This document shows, piece by piece, positions 7,926 to 16,341 of a stretch of DNA of 64,000 nt (position 1 is the stretch's first letter; each line of letters opens with the position of its first letter). The position numbers were made by a program, and so were the translations under genes. Source of the DNA: Rhodobacter capsulatus (GTDB lineage Bacteria; Pseudomonadota; Alphaproteobacteria; Rhodobacterales; Rhodobacteraceae); the NCBI RefSeq assembly GCF_005144475.1, contig NZ_SWJZ01000007.1, positions 1 to 64,000 of the forward strand, given 5' to 3'. The notes under the pieces were generated by a model. That model saw only the letters and a program-made list of their open reading frames with translations. It had not been told where the DNA came from and did not search any database.

Positions 7926-9185
7926 ATGCCGCTTCTCGTGATGAAATTCGGCGGCACCTCGGTGGCGGACCTCGACCGCATCGCGAATGCGGCGGCCAAG
8001 GTGAAGCGCGAGGTCGACCGTGGCTACGATGTCATCGTGATCGTCTCGGCGATGTCGGGCAAGACGAACGAGCTTGTCGGCTGGGTCGAGGGCACATCGC
8101 CCCTTTATGATGCCCGCGAATATGACGCCGTCGTCGCCAGTGGTGAAAACGTCACCGCCGGTCTGATGGCGCTGCGGCTGCAGGAAATGGGCATCCCGGC
8201 GCGCAGCTGGCAGGGTTGGCAGGTGCCGATCAACACCACCTCGGCGCATGGGTCGGCCCGGTTCAAATCGATCCCGCGCGAGAATATCGACGCGAAATTC
8301 GCCGAAGGCATGAAGGTCGCGGTCGTTGCCGGTTTCCAGGGCCTCTCGGCGGAAAACCGCATCACCACGCTGGGTCGCGGCGGGTCCGACACGACCGCGG
8401 TGGCCTTTGCCGCCGCTTTCGCCGCCGAGCGCTGCGACATCTACACCGATGTCGATGGCGTCTACACGACCGATCCGCGGATCAGCTCGAAGGCGCGCAA
8501 GCTTGACAAGATCGCCTTCGAGGAAATGCTCGAACTGGCCAGCCTTGGCGCCAAGGTGCTGCAAACGCGGTCGGTGGAACTGGCGATGCGCTTTGGCGTG
8601 CGGCTGCGGGTGCTGTCTTCGTTCGAGGACACCGACGAAACTTCAGGAACCCTTGTCTGCGGGGAGGATGAAATCATGGAATCGAAAGTCGTCTCGGGGG
8701 TCGCCTATTCGCGCGACGAGGCCAAGATCACCCTCTTCACCATCGAAGACCGTCCGGGCGTCGCGCAGGCGATCTTCGGGCCGCTGGCCGAGGCCGGCGT
8801 GAACGTCGACATGATCGTGCAGAATATCTCGGAAAAGGACTATGACGACAACCACCCGGGCGCCGTCACCGACATGACCTTTTCCTGCCCGATCAATCAG
8901 GTCGCGCGCGCGCAAAAGGCGCTCGAAGATGCCAAGACCGCGGGCAAGATCAAATATGACGAGCTGATCATCGACACCGATGTCGCCAAGGTCTCGGTCG
9001 TCGGCATCGGCATGCGCTCGCAGGTCGGCGTCGCCGCGCGCACCTTTGAAGCGCTTGCCGCCGAAAACATCAACATCAAGGTGATCTCGACTTCCGAGAT
9101 CAAGATTTCCGTGCTGATCGATCGGAAATATATGGAACTGGCCGTGCAGGCCCTCCATGATGCATTCGAGTTGGAGAAGGCCTGA
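7926..9185 (+). CDS. lysC: aspartate kinase
   Basis: This is a 419-residue aspartokinase, catalysing ATP-dependent phosphorylation of aspartate, the first step to lysine, threonine and methionine and to diaminopimelate for the cell wall. The N-terminal KFGGTS motif (residues 7-12) and the later GRGGSDTTA motif define the kinase domain. Two C-terminal ACT domains (about 265-415) are the expected feedback-inhibition module. The length matches the single-function alpha/beta-type enzymes. The start at 7926 follows a G-rich ribosome-binding site. The next gene, ptsP, begins 39 bp later on the same strand and may be co-transcribed. Confidence 0.96.
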   Translation: MPLLVMKFGGTSVADLDRIANAAAKVKREVDRGYDVIVIVSAMSGKTNELVGWVEGTSPLYDAREYDAVVASGENVTAGLMALRLQEMGIPARSWQGWQVPINTTSAHGSARFKSIPRENIDAKFAEGMKVAVVAGFQGLSAENRITTLGRGGSDTTAVAFAAAFAAERCDIYTDVDGVYTTDPRISSKARKLDKIAFEEMLELASLGAKVLQTRSVELAMRFGVRLRVLSSFEDTDETSGTLVCGEDEIMESKVVSGVAYSRDEAKITLFTIEDRPGVAQAIFGPLAEAGVNVDMIVQNISEKDYDDNHPGAVTDMTFSCPINQVARAQKALEDAKTAGKIKYDELIIDTDVAKVSVVGIGMRSQVGVAARTFEALAAENINIKVISTSEIKISVLIDRKYMELAVQALHDAFELEKA

Positions 9186-9224
9186 CACTCGGTTCAGGCC
9201 TCTAGAAACGGGGGCGGCAAGGCC

Positions 9225-11471
9225 ATGGTGGATCGCAGCGAAAGTGACAGCCGCACGCTGTTGCGCCGGTTGCGTGACACGCTGGCCACCCCCGGCGGCG
9301 GTCAGGACCGGCTGGACCGGATCACCCATCTGATCGCCCATTCGATGCGGACGCAGGTCTGCTCGATCTATCTGTTCCGCGACCCGGAAACGCTGGAGCT
9401 TTGCGCCACCGAGGGTCTGAACCCCGAGGCGGTGCACAAGACCCGGATGCGGCTGGGCGAGGGGCTGGTGGGCCGCGTCGCCCGCACCGGCCAGCCCGCC
9501 AATACCGCCAATGCCCCCGCCGAGCCCGGTTTCCGCTACATGCCGGAAACCGGCGAGGAAATCTATTCCAGCTTCCTTGGCGTGCCGATCCAGCGCGTCG
9601 GCGAAAAGCTGGGCGTGCTGGTCGTGCAATCGCGCGAGGCGCGGCTGTTCTCGGATGACGAGGTTTACGGGCTCGAAGTCGTCGCGATGGTGCTGGCCGA
9701 AATGACCGAACTGGGCGCCTTTACCGGCGATCAGGGCGGCATCGGCGCGGCGCATCGCTTCCCCGTCATGTTCCGCGGCTCGACGGGCCAGGAAGGCGCG
9801 GCCGAGGGCCGGGTCTGGCTGCACGAGCCGCGCGTTGTCGTGACCAACCCGGTCGGCGATGATCCCGATGCGGAAAAGGCGCGGCTCGACGAGGCGGTCT
9901 CGACGCTGCAGGCGCAGATTGACGACATGCTGATCGGCTCGGCCAGCATGGACAAGGAACAGCGGCAGGTTCTGGAAGCCTACAAGATGCTGGCCCATTC
10001 GCGCGGCTGGGTGCGCCGGATGAGCGAGGACATCGACCTTGGCCTGTCCGCCGAAGCCGCGGTGGAAAAGGAACAATCGACGGCGCGGGCGCGGCTGGAA
10101 CAATCCACCGATGCCTATCTGCGCGAACGGCTGCACGACCTTGATGACCTGTCGAACCGGCTGCTGCGGCTGCTGACCGGGCAGGGCAAGGACACCGGGG
10201 CGGAACTGCCGGAAAACCCGGTGCTGGTGGCGCGCAACATCGGCCCGGCCGAATTGCTGGATTACGGCCGCAAGCTCAAGGGGGTGGTGCTGGAAGAGGG
10301 CTCGGTCGGCAGCCATGCCGCGATCGTCGCCCGGGCGCTGGCGATTCCGCTGGTGATCCATGCGGCGCGGCTCACCAACGAGGCGCTGAACGGCGATCCG
10401 ATTCTGGTCGACGGCGATCAGGGCATCGTGCACCTGCGCCCCGAGGAAACCGTGGCCGCCGCCTTCCGCGACAAGATCGCGATGCAGGCCGAGGCGCAGA
10501 AACGCTATGCCGATCTGCGCAACCAGCCCGCGGTGGACCGGGCGGGCAACCGGGTCAGCCTGATGATGAATGCCGGGCTGATGGCGGATCTGCCCTCGCT
10601 CAAGGGCTCGGGCGCCGATGGCGTCGGGCTGTTTCGCACCGAGTTGCAGTTCCTGATCCGCTCGCGCGTGCCGCGGCGGGGCGAATTGGCGGCGCTTTAC
10701 AAGCGGGTGATCGATGCGGCGCAGGGCGCCAAGGTGCAGTTCCGCACCCTCGACATCGGCTCGGACAAGGTGCTGCCCTACATGAAGCCGCAGGAGGAGC
10801 CGAACCCGGCGATGGGCTGGCGGGCGATCCGGCTTGGCCTCGACAAGCCCGGCGTGCTGCGGATGCAGCTGCAGGCGCTGATCCGCGCCTCCGAGGGGCG
10901 GCCGCTCTCGGTGATGTTCCCCTTTGTCGCCACGCCCGACGAATTCAACGCGGCGAAAGCCACGCTTCTGCGCGAAATCGACCGCGAGGCCACTTTGGGC
11001 CGTCCGGTGCCCTCGGATCTGCGGGTGGGGGCGATGCTGGAAACGCCGTCGCTTGCCTTTGCGCCCGACAGTTTCTTTGCCGGCTGCGATTTCATCTCGA
11101 TCGGCGGCAATGACCTGAAGCAGTTCTTCTTTGCCGCCGACCGCGAAAACGAACGCGTGCGGCGGCGCTACGACACGCTGGATGTCAGCTTCCTGGGCTT
11201 CATCGAGCAGATCATCGGCCGCTGCACCGCCAGCGACACCGCGCTCAGTTTCTGCGGCGAGGATGCGGGCCGCCCGATCGAGGCGCTGACCTTCGCGGCG
11301 CTGGGCATCCGCAAGCTGTCGATGCGCCCGGCCTCGATCGGGCCGGTCAAGCATCTGTTGCGCCGGGCCGATCTGACCGAGCTGAAAGCGGTGATCGACG
11401 CCGCGCGGGCGAGCGGCGTGCAGACCGTCCGCCCGGCGGTCACCGCCTATCTCGCCGGGCTGCAGGGCTGA
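9225..11471 (+). CDS. ptsP: PtsP, nitrogen-PTS Enzyme I
   Basis: This is a 748-residue phosphoenolpyruvate-protein phosphotransferase of the nitrogen-related PTS, passing phosphate from PEP to NPr (PtsO) and then EIIA-Ntr. An N-terminal GAF domain (about 15-160) distinguishes it from sugar-PTS Enzyme I. It is followed by the N-terminal EI domain, the phosphohistidine domain with the GSVGSHAAI motif (phosphorylatable His364), and the PEP-binding barrel with GLFRTE and SIGGNDL motifs. In other proteobacteria this system links nitrogen status (glutamine sensed by the GAF domain) to potassium and carbon control. It lies 39 bp after lysC. Confidence 0.95.
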   Translation: MVDRSESDSRTLLRRLRDTLATPGGGQDRLDRITHLIAHSMRTQVCSIYLFRDPETLELCATEGLNPEAVHKTRMRLGEGLVGRVARTGQPANTANAPAEPGFRYMPETGEEIYSSFLGVPIQRVGEKLGVLVVQSREARLFSDDEVYGLEVVAMVLAEMTELGAFTGDQGGIGAAHRFPVMFRGSTGQEGAAEGRVWLHEPRVVVTNPVGDDPDAEKARLDEAVSTLQAQIDDMLIGSASMDKEQRQVLEAYKMLAHSRGWVRRMSEDIDLGLSAEAAVEKEQSTARARLEQSTDAYLRERLHDLDDLSNRLLRLLTGQGKDTGAELPENPVLVARNIGPAELLDYGRKLKGVVLEEGSVGSHAAIVARALAIPLVIHAARLTNEALNGDPILVDGDQGIVHLRPEETVAAAFRDKIAMQAEAQKRYADLRNQPAVDRAGNRVSLMMNAGLMADLPSLKGSGADGVGLFRTELQFLIRSRVPRRGELAALYKRVIDAAQGAKVQFRTLDIGSDKVLPYMKPQEEPNPAMGWRAIRLGLDKPGVLRMQLQALIRASEGRPLSVMFPFVATPDEFNAAKATLLREIDREATLGRPVPSDLRVGAMLETPSLAFAPDSFFAGCDFISIGGNDLKQFFFAADRENERVRRRYDTLDVSFLGFIEQIIGRCTASDTALSFCGEDAGRPIEALTFAALGIRKLSMRPASIGPVKHLLRRADLTELKAVIDAARASGVQTVRPAVTAYLAGLQG

Positions 11472-11489
11472 GACCCCGCGGCGCGCGGC

Positions 11490-11753
11490 TCAGCCCATCG
11501 CGCGGATTTCGCGCAGCAGGTTGCCGTTGCCGCACCAGTCCGGGGCCGAGCCGCGTTCCTCGGAATGTTCCGACAGATAGGCCAGGCAGCCCTCCGACCC
11601 GGCGCAGCAGCGGCAGCGGTTGATCATCTGCGCGAAATCCGCCTGTGTCAGCAGCCCCTCGTGCATCGCCTCGGTGATGTTCACCCCCATCCGGCGGCCC
11701 ATGCCGCGGGCGATCCAGAAATACAGATCGATATTGCCCTGAATGCCCATCAT
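11490..11753 (-). CDS. DUF6455 family cysteine-rich protein (second of tandem pair)
   Basis: This is an 87-residue protein with a cysteine cluster CRCC-x5-C at residues 47-56 and a further Cys at 74, in the same layout as the upstream gene product. Such cysteine sets could bind iron-sulfur or zinc, but no function is known. The start codon overlaps the stop of the upstream paralogue (ATGA at 11750-11753), so translation is probably coupled; a second in-frame ATG follows at once. It converges on ptsP. It would share the FNR-type promoter of the upstream gene. Confidence 0.8.
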   Translation of the reverse strand: MMGIQGNIDLYFWIARGMGRRMGVNITEAMHEGLLTQADFAQMINRCRCCAGSEGCLAYLSEHSEERGSAPDWCGNGNLLREIRAMG

Positions 11754-12067
11754 TTCTCTCCTTCGGCGTCGGCGGGAACCTGATCCGTGGTCAGCGCCGC
11801 CCGCAGGCGGGCCATCATCTCGCGATTGGTGCAATAGTCCGGCGCCTCGGCCGCGGGCGTCGCGCGTCCGGTGTCGTCGTCATGCTCCGACAGCCAGTGC
11901 AGGCAGTCGGTCGGCTCCGGGCAATCGGAACAGCGCACCACCGCCTCGCGCCAGTCTTCGCCGCCCAGCTTTCCCTGCAGCATCATCTCGGTCAGATTGA
12001 CGCCAAGCGCCTGCGCCATGCGGTTCATCAGGGCGGCATGCCGATTGAGGGTCTTCCGTCCGTGCAT
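11750..12067 (-). CDS. DUF6455 family cysteine-rich protein (first of tandem pair)
   Basis: This is a 105-residue protein, paralogous to the next gene (shared MGVN/LGVNLTE, C-x2-C-x5-C and LSEH motifs). The cysteines lie at residues 46, 49, 55 and 79. The N-terminal half is an amphipathic helix with Met/Ala repeats. The start at 12067 follows AAGGAA with a spacing of six. A sequence nearly identical to the FNR consensus lies 61 bp upstream. The family is small and uncharacterised as far as I know. Metal binding and an anaerobic role are inference. Confidence 0.8.
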   Translation of the reverse strand: MHGRKTLNRHAALMNRMAQALGVNLTEMMLQGKLGGEDWREAVVRCSDCPEPTDCLHWLSEHDDDTGRATPAAEAPDYCTNREMMARLRAALTTDQVPADAEGEK

Positions 12068-12100
12068 AAGCAATTCCTTGTTCCGGGCAGGGTCGCACAA

Positions 12101-12141
12101 ATCATCTGCCACGGGTGTCGAATTGCCATGATTCAGATCAA
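12101..12141 (-). promoter_or_regulatory. FNR-type site and -10 box for DUF6455 pair
   Basis: On the minus strand, TTGATCTGAATCAT (12141 to 12128) matches the FNR consensus TTGAT-N4-ATCAA at 9 of 10 positions. A GATGAT hexamer (12106 to 12101) is centred 31 bp downstream, which puts the site near -41, the class II activator position. The start codon is 61 bp from the site. FnrL control under low oxygen is inferred. Confidence 0.6.
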
Positions 12142-12211
12142 TCTTTGCGCGAGGCGCCGGGTGTTGCCGCTCGCGCAATCGGATATGCCGGGGAAACGGG
12201 CAGCCTGCGGA

Positions 12212-12964
12212 TCAAAAGCCGCGGAAGGTGCCCCTGCGCAGCGCGGTGGCAACCCGGTGCACGATGGCGATCCGCTCGCCATTGGCCGGATGGGTGCCCA
12301 GAAAACTGTGCCCGGGATCGGGCAGGCGGGTGAAGAACAGCGCCCCGCGTTCCGGGTCGTAGCCCGCGTTCCAGGCGATCACCGTGCCCAGCGCATCGGC
12401 CTGCAATTCGTAATCCTTGGAATAGGCCCGCGCGCCCATTTCCGCGCCGAAATCGCGCGCCTGCGCGACGCCGTCGGCATCCGCCCCCGAGGCCGCCGCC
12501 AAGGCCCCCAGAATCAGCGCGCCCTTGGACGCATCCGAGCTTTTCTGCTCCAGATGCCCCAGGATGTAATGCGCCGCCTCATGGCCCATGACGAAGGCCA
12601 GCTCGTCGCGGTTGCGAGCCTCGGCGATCAGCGCGAGGTTGAAGGCGACGATCGGACGGCCGCGGTCGTCCAGCGTCTGAAAGGCATTCGGCTGCGGCTC
12701 GGGGCGTTCGTCGACCATCACCTGATAGTCGCAATTGCGCCGCCCGTGCGAGCGCGCCAGACATTCGCTTTCGATCCGCGGTTCCATGTCCTGCGCCACG
12801 GCGAGGAAATTCGCCGCTGCCGTCCGCGCATCGGGGCCGGTTTCCACCGTCACCACCGGCGGCTTCGGCCGCGGCAGCGATGCGCCATCCACCCCGGAAT
12901 GCGGGGTGTCACAGGCGGCCAGCGCCAGCGGCAGGGCAAGAACGGCAAGGAAGCGGCGCGGCAT
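12212..12964 (-). CDS. M48-family metalloprotease, lipoprotein
   Basis: This is a 250-residue peptidase with a lipoprotein signal (LALAAC, acylated Cys18), so it acts at the periplasmic face of a membrane. The zinc motif HEAAH is at residues 128-132, and the third ligand is the Glu of YELQAD at about 186. The layout resembles BepA/LoiP-type proteases involved in outer-membrane quality control, though shorter than BepA because no TPR domain follows. The start at 12964 places the signal peptide at the N-terminus; an upstream in-frame ATG would spoil it. The substrate is unknown. Confidence 0.9.
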   Translation of the reverse strand: MPRRFLAVLALPLALAACDTPHSGVDGASLPRPKPPVVTVETGPDARTAAANFLAVAQDMEPRIESECLARSHGRRNCDYQVMVDERPEPQPNAFQTLDDRGRPIVAFNLALIAEARNRDELAFVMGHEAAHYILGHLEQKSSDASKGALILGALAAASGADADGVAQARDFGAEMGARAYSKDYELQADALGTVIAWNAGYDPERGALFFTRLPDPGHSFLGTHPANGERIAIVHRVATALRRGTFRGF

Positions 12965-13091
12965 GGATCGCAGGCCCGGAACAAACTGTGACGCGATAGT
13001 AACGGGGCTGACCGCGGGTGCAATCACCTTCGGCCAGATCACCGAAATGTTTGCCCTTTTCGTGCTTCGCCCGCCGCGCTAGCATGCCGCC

Positions 13092-13343
13092 ATGTTCACC
13101 ATCGAGCACGAATTCGACGCCACCGTGATCACCCTCGTCGACGAGGGGGACGATCCCCGCGACTATCTGCAGGAAGACATCACCATCCAGTCCTTCGAGG
13201 ATTGCGTGGTGGTCGAGCAACTCGACGAGACCACCGATACGGTGGTGCGCGTGGTGTTCTCGCATGCGCAGCTGCGCGAACTAGCCGCCGCCCTTGACCT
13301 GCCCGAAGGGGTCTATCGGTTGCAGTCAAAGCCCCAGGCCTGA
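13092..13343 (+). CDS. conserved hypothetical protein, 83 aa
   Basis: This is an acidic 83-residue protein rich in Asp/Glu/Val, predicted to be mostly beta, with no signal peptide or membrane segment. I do not recognise a functional family. The frame is open from an ATG nine bases after a TAG and has GC-rich third positions typical of genes here. It lies alone between the divergent M48 gene and convergent panC, with a bidirectional terminator-like repeat following at 13365. Confidence 0.65.
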   Translation: MFTIEHEFDATVITLVDEGDDPRDYLQEDITIQSFEDCVVVEQLDETTDTVVRVVFSHAQLRELAAALDLPEGVYRLQSKPQA

Positions 13344-13364
13344 GCCCGGCCCCGCCCGCGCAAG

Positions 13365-13443
13365 GGCGTATTTTTGCCAAGAAGAAACGATGCGGTTTCT
13401 TCTTGGTGCAAATACGCCGGGGGTCCGGGGGCAGCGCCCCCGG
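13365..13443. terminator. long inverted repeat, bidirectional terminator-like (family copy 1)
   Basis: Between the convergent 83-aa gene and panC, bases 13365-13418 form a long hairpin: GGCGTATTT...CAAGAAGAAAC pairs with GTTTCTTCTTG...AAATACGCC. A second perfect hairpin, CCGGGGGC-AGC-GCCCCCGG, follows at 13425-13443. The same layout recurs at 45610-45662 and 61671-61754, and half of it at 15221-15266. Confidence 0.75.
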
Positions 13444-13449
13444 CCTTTG

Positions 13450-14289
13450 TCACACCGCGATATTGTCGATCAGCCGCACATCGCCCAGGTAAACCGCGGC
13501 CAGCATCCGCGCCGGTTCCGACAGCTCGGTCATCGGCCGCAGCCCCTCGGCGCTGCGCAGGTCAAGATAATCCCAGGTGCCGAAGCCCGCCGCGCTGATC
13601 GCGGTCTTCGTGGCCTGCAGCGTCGCGGCCACCGGGGCCCCGGCGCGGATCGCCGCCGCCGCTGCCTGCATTTCCGCATGCAGCCGCGGCGCCACGGCGC
13701 GCTGCTCCGGGCTCAGCCGCACATTGCGCGAGGACATCGCCAGACCGTCGTCCTCGCGGATGGTGGGGCAGGGGATGATGCGGATCGGCACGTTCAGATC
13801 CTCGACCATACGCTTGACCACCTGCACCTGCTGCCAGTCCTTCTCGCCAAAGAAGGCGCGGCCCGCCTGGGTCATGCCGAAAAGCTTCGTCACCACCGTC
13901 GCCACGCCTTCGAAATGGCCGGGGCGGAAGGCGCCTTCCAGCGGCTCGGACACGCCCGAGACGGCGACCACGGTGGCGAAACCGTCCGGATAGACCTCGT
14001 GCACGCCCGGCGCAAAAAGCACATCCGCCCCCTCGGCCTCGAGCAGCGCCAGATCGTGATCCTCGTCGCGCGGATATTTCTCCAGATCGTCCTTGTTGTT
14101 GAACTGCATCGGGTTGACGAAGACCGTCACGATCACCCGGTCGGAGTGCTTGCGGGCCTCGCGCACCAGGCTCATGTGGCCGTCATGCAGCGCCCCCATC
14201 GTCGGCACGACGCCGACCAGCATCCCCGAGCGCTTCCAGGTCGCCACCTTCTCGCGCAGTTCGGCCGAGGTGCGGATCACTTGCGTCAT
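13450..14289 (-). CDS. panC: pantothenate synthetase
   Basis: This is a 279-residue enzyme that condenses pantoate with beta-alanine using ATP, giving pantothenate (coenzyme A pathway, cytosol). The nucleotidyl-transferase signature [10 protein letters not shown] is at residues 29-38, and FVNPMQF and MSSRNVRLS motifs follow. The start codon overlaps the panB stop (ATGA at 14286-14289), so panB-panC is a translationally coupled operon. A hairpin repeat just past its stop probably ends transcription. Confidence 0.96.
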   Translation of the reverse strand: MTQVIRTSAELREKVATWKRSGMLVGVVPTMGALHDGHMSLVREARKHSDRVIVTVFVNPMQFNNKDDLEKYPRDEDHDLALLEAEGADVLFAPGVHEVYPDGFATVVAVSGVSEPLEGAFRPGHFEGVATVVTKLFGMTQAGRAFFGEKDWQQVQVVKRMVEDLNVPIRIIPCPTIREDDGLAMSSRNVRLSPEQRAVAPRLHAEMQAAAAAIRAGAPVAATLQATKTAISAAGFGTWDYLDLRSAEGLRPMTELSEPARMLAAVYLGDVRLIDNIAV

Positions 14290-15110
14290 TTCTTCACCTC
14301 GTCGAAGAAGGAATATTCCGGGGCGGGGAAGGCCCGGCTGCGGACCTCGGCGGCATAGGCGGCCACGGCCTCGGCGGCGGTACGGCCCAGCTCTGCGTAG
14401 CGCTTGACGAATTTCGGCCGGAAATCGGTGAACAGGCCCAGCATGTCGTCGATCACCAGCACCTGACCGTCGCAATCGACCCCGGCGCCGATGCCGATCG
14501 TCGGAATCGCGATCATCGCCGAAATCTCGCCCGCCAGTTCCGCAGGCACCTTTTCCAGCACCACCGAGAAGGCCCCGGCCTCGCTCACCGCCAGCGCATC
14601 GGCCTTCAGCCGGTCGGCATCGGCGCCGCGGCCCTGCACCTTGTAACCGCCCAGAGTGTTCACCGATTGCGGCGTCAGCCCGATATGCGCCATCACCGGG
14701 ATGCCGCGCGCCACCAGAAAGGCGATCGTCTCGGCCATGTGCACGCCGCCTTCCAGCTTCACCGCGCCCGCCCCGGTTTCCGCCATGAGCCGGGCCGCGT
14801 TGCGGAAGGCCTGCTCCGGCCCTTCCTCGTAGCTGCCAAAGGGCATGTCGATCGCGACCAGCGCCCGATCCGCGCCGCGCATCACCGCGCGGCCGTGCAG
14901 GATCATCATCTCCATCGTCACGCCCAGCGTCGAGGGCAGGCCATGCAGCACCATGCCGACCGAATCGCCCACCAGCAGCACGTCGCAGGCCGGATCGGCC
15001 AGCCGCGCGACGGGCGTCGTATAGGCGGTCAGCACCACCACCGGCGCCTTGCCCTTCAGCGCCAGAATATCCGAAGGCATCAGCCGTTTCAGGCTTGCGG
15101 TCGCACTCAT
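14286..15110 (-). CDS. panB: 3-methyl-2-oxobutanoate hydroxymethyltransferase
   Basis: This is a 274-residue enzyme that transfers a hydroxymethyl group from methylene-tetrahydrofolate to ketoisovalerate, giving ketopantoate. Family motifs seen are [11 protein letters not shown], the metal-binding [20 protein letters not shown] and GIGAG. It is the usual decameric cytosolic size. The start at 15110 follows a strong GGGAGGTAAGC. It is first in the panB-panC pair; panE or panD is not nearby. Confidence 0.96.
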   Translation of the reverse strand: MSATASLKRLMPSDILALKGKAPVVVLTAYTTPVARLADPACDVLLVGDSVGMVLHGLPSTLGVTMEMMILHGRAVMRGADRALVAIDMPFGSYEEGPEQAFRNAARLMAETGAGAVKLEGGVHMAETIAFLVARGIPVMAHIGLTPQSVNTLGGYKVQGRGADADRLKADALAVSEAGAFSVVLEKVPAELAGEISAMIAIPTIGIGAGVDCDGQVLVIDDMLGLFTDFRPKFVKRYAELGRTAAEAVAAYAAEVRSRAFPAPEYSFFDEVKK

Positions 15111-15220
15111 GCTTACCTCCCTCTCTCTCGCGCGCTTCCTACCCGTTCCATTCGGTAAATGCAAAGTGACAACGCCGCGATGCAGCATCCGCCGCAGCCG
15201 CAAGCCGGGCCGTCGCGCCT

Positions 15221-15266
15221 GTTTCACCTTGGGGGAAATATCCGGGGGTCCGGGGCAGAGCCCCGG
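15221..15266. terminator. half-copy of the hairpin repeat family
   Basis: GTTTCACCTTGGGGGAAATATCCGGGGGT resembles the right arm of the long inverted repeats elsewhere in the window, and is followed by the perfect hairpin CCGGGGC-AGA-GCCCCGG at 15250-15266. The left arm is absent. It lies upstream of panB and downstream of the L,D-transpeptidase, so it could terminate the latter. Confidence 0.6.
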
Positions 15267-15320
15267 CCGCCCGAGGCCGGCGTGACCGGCCCGCCAGGGG
15301 CCGGGTTTCGGCCCGTCCGG

Positions 15321-16169
15321 TCAGTTTCCGGCCCCGGCCTTCCGCGCGGCCGCGACCGCGGCGGCGTGCTGCTGCGCTTCCAGCACCGCCGGATCGGTGA
15401 TCTGACCGGCGGCCCAGGCGGCGTCATCGGCGGCGATCAGCGCCACCTCGGCCTCGGGCACGACATAGCCGGTGTGCAGCTCATGCATCGGCCCTTCCAG
15501 CTCCAGGCTTTCGGCGAGGCTGCGGACCTTGACCCGCGTTCCCAGCGGCGCCTCGTCGAACATGTCGATGATGTCCTGGTTGAACAGCCGGATGCAGCCC
15601 GCCGAGGTGGCCTTGCCGATGGAACTCGGGTCCATCGTGCCATGGATGCGGTAATAGGTGTCGCCGCCGTTGCGATAGAGATACAGCGCCCGCGCGCCGA
15701 GCGGGTTGTCGAGCCCGCCCGCAAGCCCGCCCGCCAGCGGCCCGTAAAGCGCCGGATCGGCGCGGACCATCCGCGCGGTGGGTTGCCAGGACGGGTATTC
15801 TTCCTTCCGCCCGACCACCGCCGCGCCGGAAAAGCCCCGGCCCGCCTTGCCGACGGCAATGCCGAAGCGCATCGCCTTGCCCGGTTCGACGACGTGGTAA
15901 AGCACCCGCGCATAGGGGTCGATGACGATCGTGTCCTTGCCCTCGGAACCGGCATAGTCGACCCAGCGGCGGCGGTTGCGTTCCGTCAGATAGACCGGGT
16001 TCACCGCGGGCACGACGCGGTCGCCGTCGGGGCGGGCCTGATATTCGGGCGGCACCCCCCGCAGCGACGGGGCGCCTGCCGCCTTGGGATCGGCGGCGCA
16101 GCCCGCCAGCAGCGCAAGGGTCAAAACGCCCGCAAGCGGGGCACGGAAGGCAAGCGGAAGACGGGACAC
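15321..16169 (-). CDS. L,D-transpeptidase (YkuD family), lipoprotein
   Basis: This is a 282-residue periplasmic enzyme. A lipoprotein signal ends at LLAGC (Cys24). The YkuD catalytic domain shows His176 (IHGT) and the nucleophile Cys192 in the SAGCIRL motif. Members make 3-3 crosslinks in peptidoglycan or attach proteins to it. The C-terminal 45 residues are Ala-rich. It stands alone, with the creatinase gene upstream on the same strand after 172 bp that contain that gene's terminator. Confidence 0.93.
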   Translation of the reverse strand: MSRLPLAFRAPLAGVLTLALLAGCAADPKAAGAPSLRGVPPEYQARPDGDRVVPAVNPVYLTERNRRRWVDYAGSEGKDTIVIDPYARVLYHVVEPGKAMRFGIAVGKAGRGFSGAAVVGRKEEYPSWQPTARMVRADPALYGPLAGGLAGGLDNPLGARALYLYRNGGDTYYRIHGTMDPSSIGKATSAGCIRLFNQDIIDMFDEAPLGTRVKVRSLAESLELEGPMHELHTGYVVPEAEVALIAADDAAWAAGQITDPAVLEAQQHAAAVAAARKAGAGN

Positions 16170-16313
16170 GGGGCAGCACCTGTCGTGAAATGAGCGAATC
16201 CCCGCGTCAGCGGAGCGTATGAGCGTCGATCAGGGGGTGGTGCCGCCCCAAGGTCAAGCCCTCGCGTGGTTGTGATCGCGAAAACCGTGAAATTTCCGCT
16301 CTCTGTGGCGAAA

Positions 16314-16333
16314 GGGGCGGCGCCTGCCGCCCC
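16314..16333 (-). terminator. hairpin terminator after creatinase gene
   Basis: GGGGCGG at 16314-16320 pairs with CCGCCCC at 16327-16333. On the minus strand the stem is followed by TTTCGCC, a short U-run, eight bases after the creatinase stop codon. It looks like a weak intrinsic terminator. Confidence 0.5.
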
Positions 16334-16341
16334 CGCCGATC

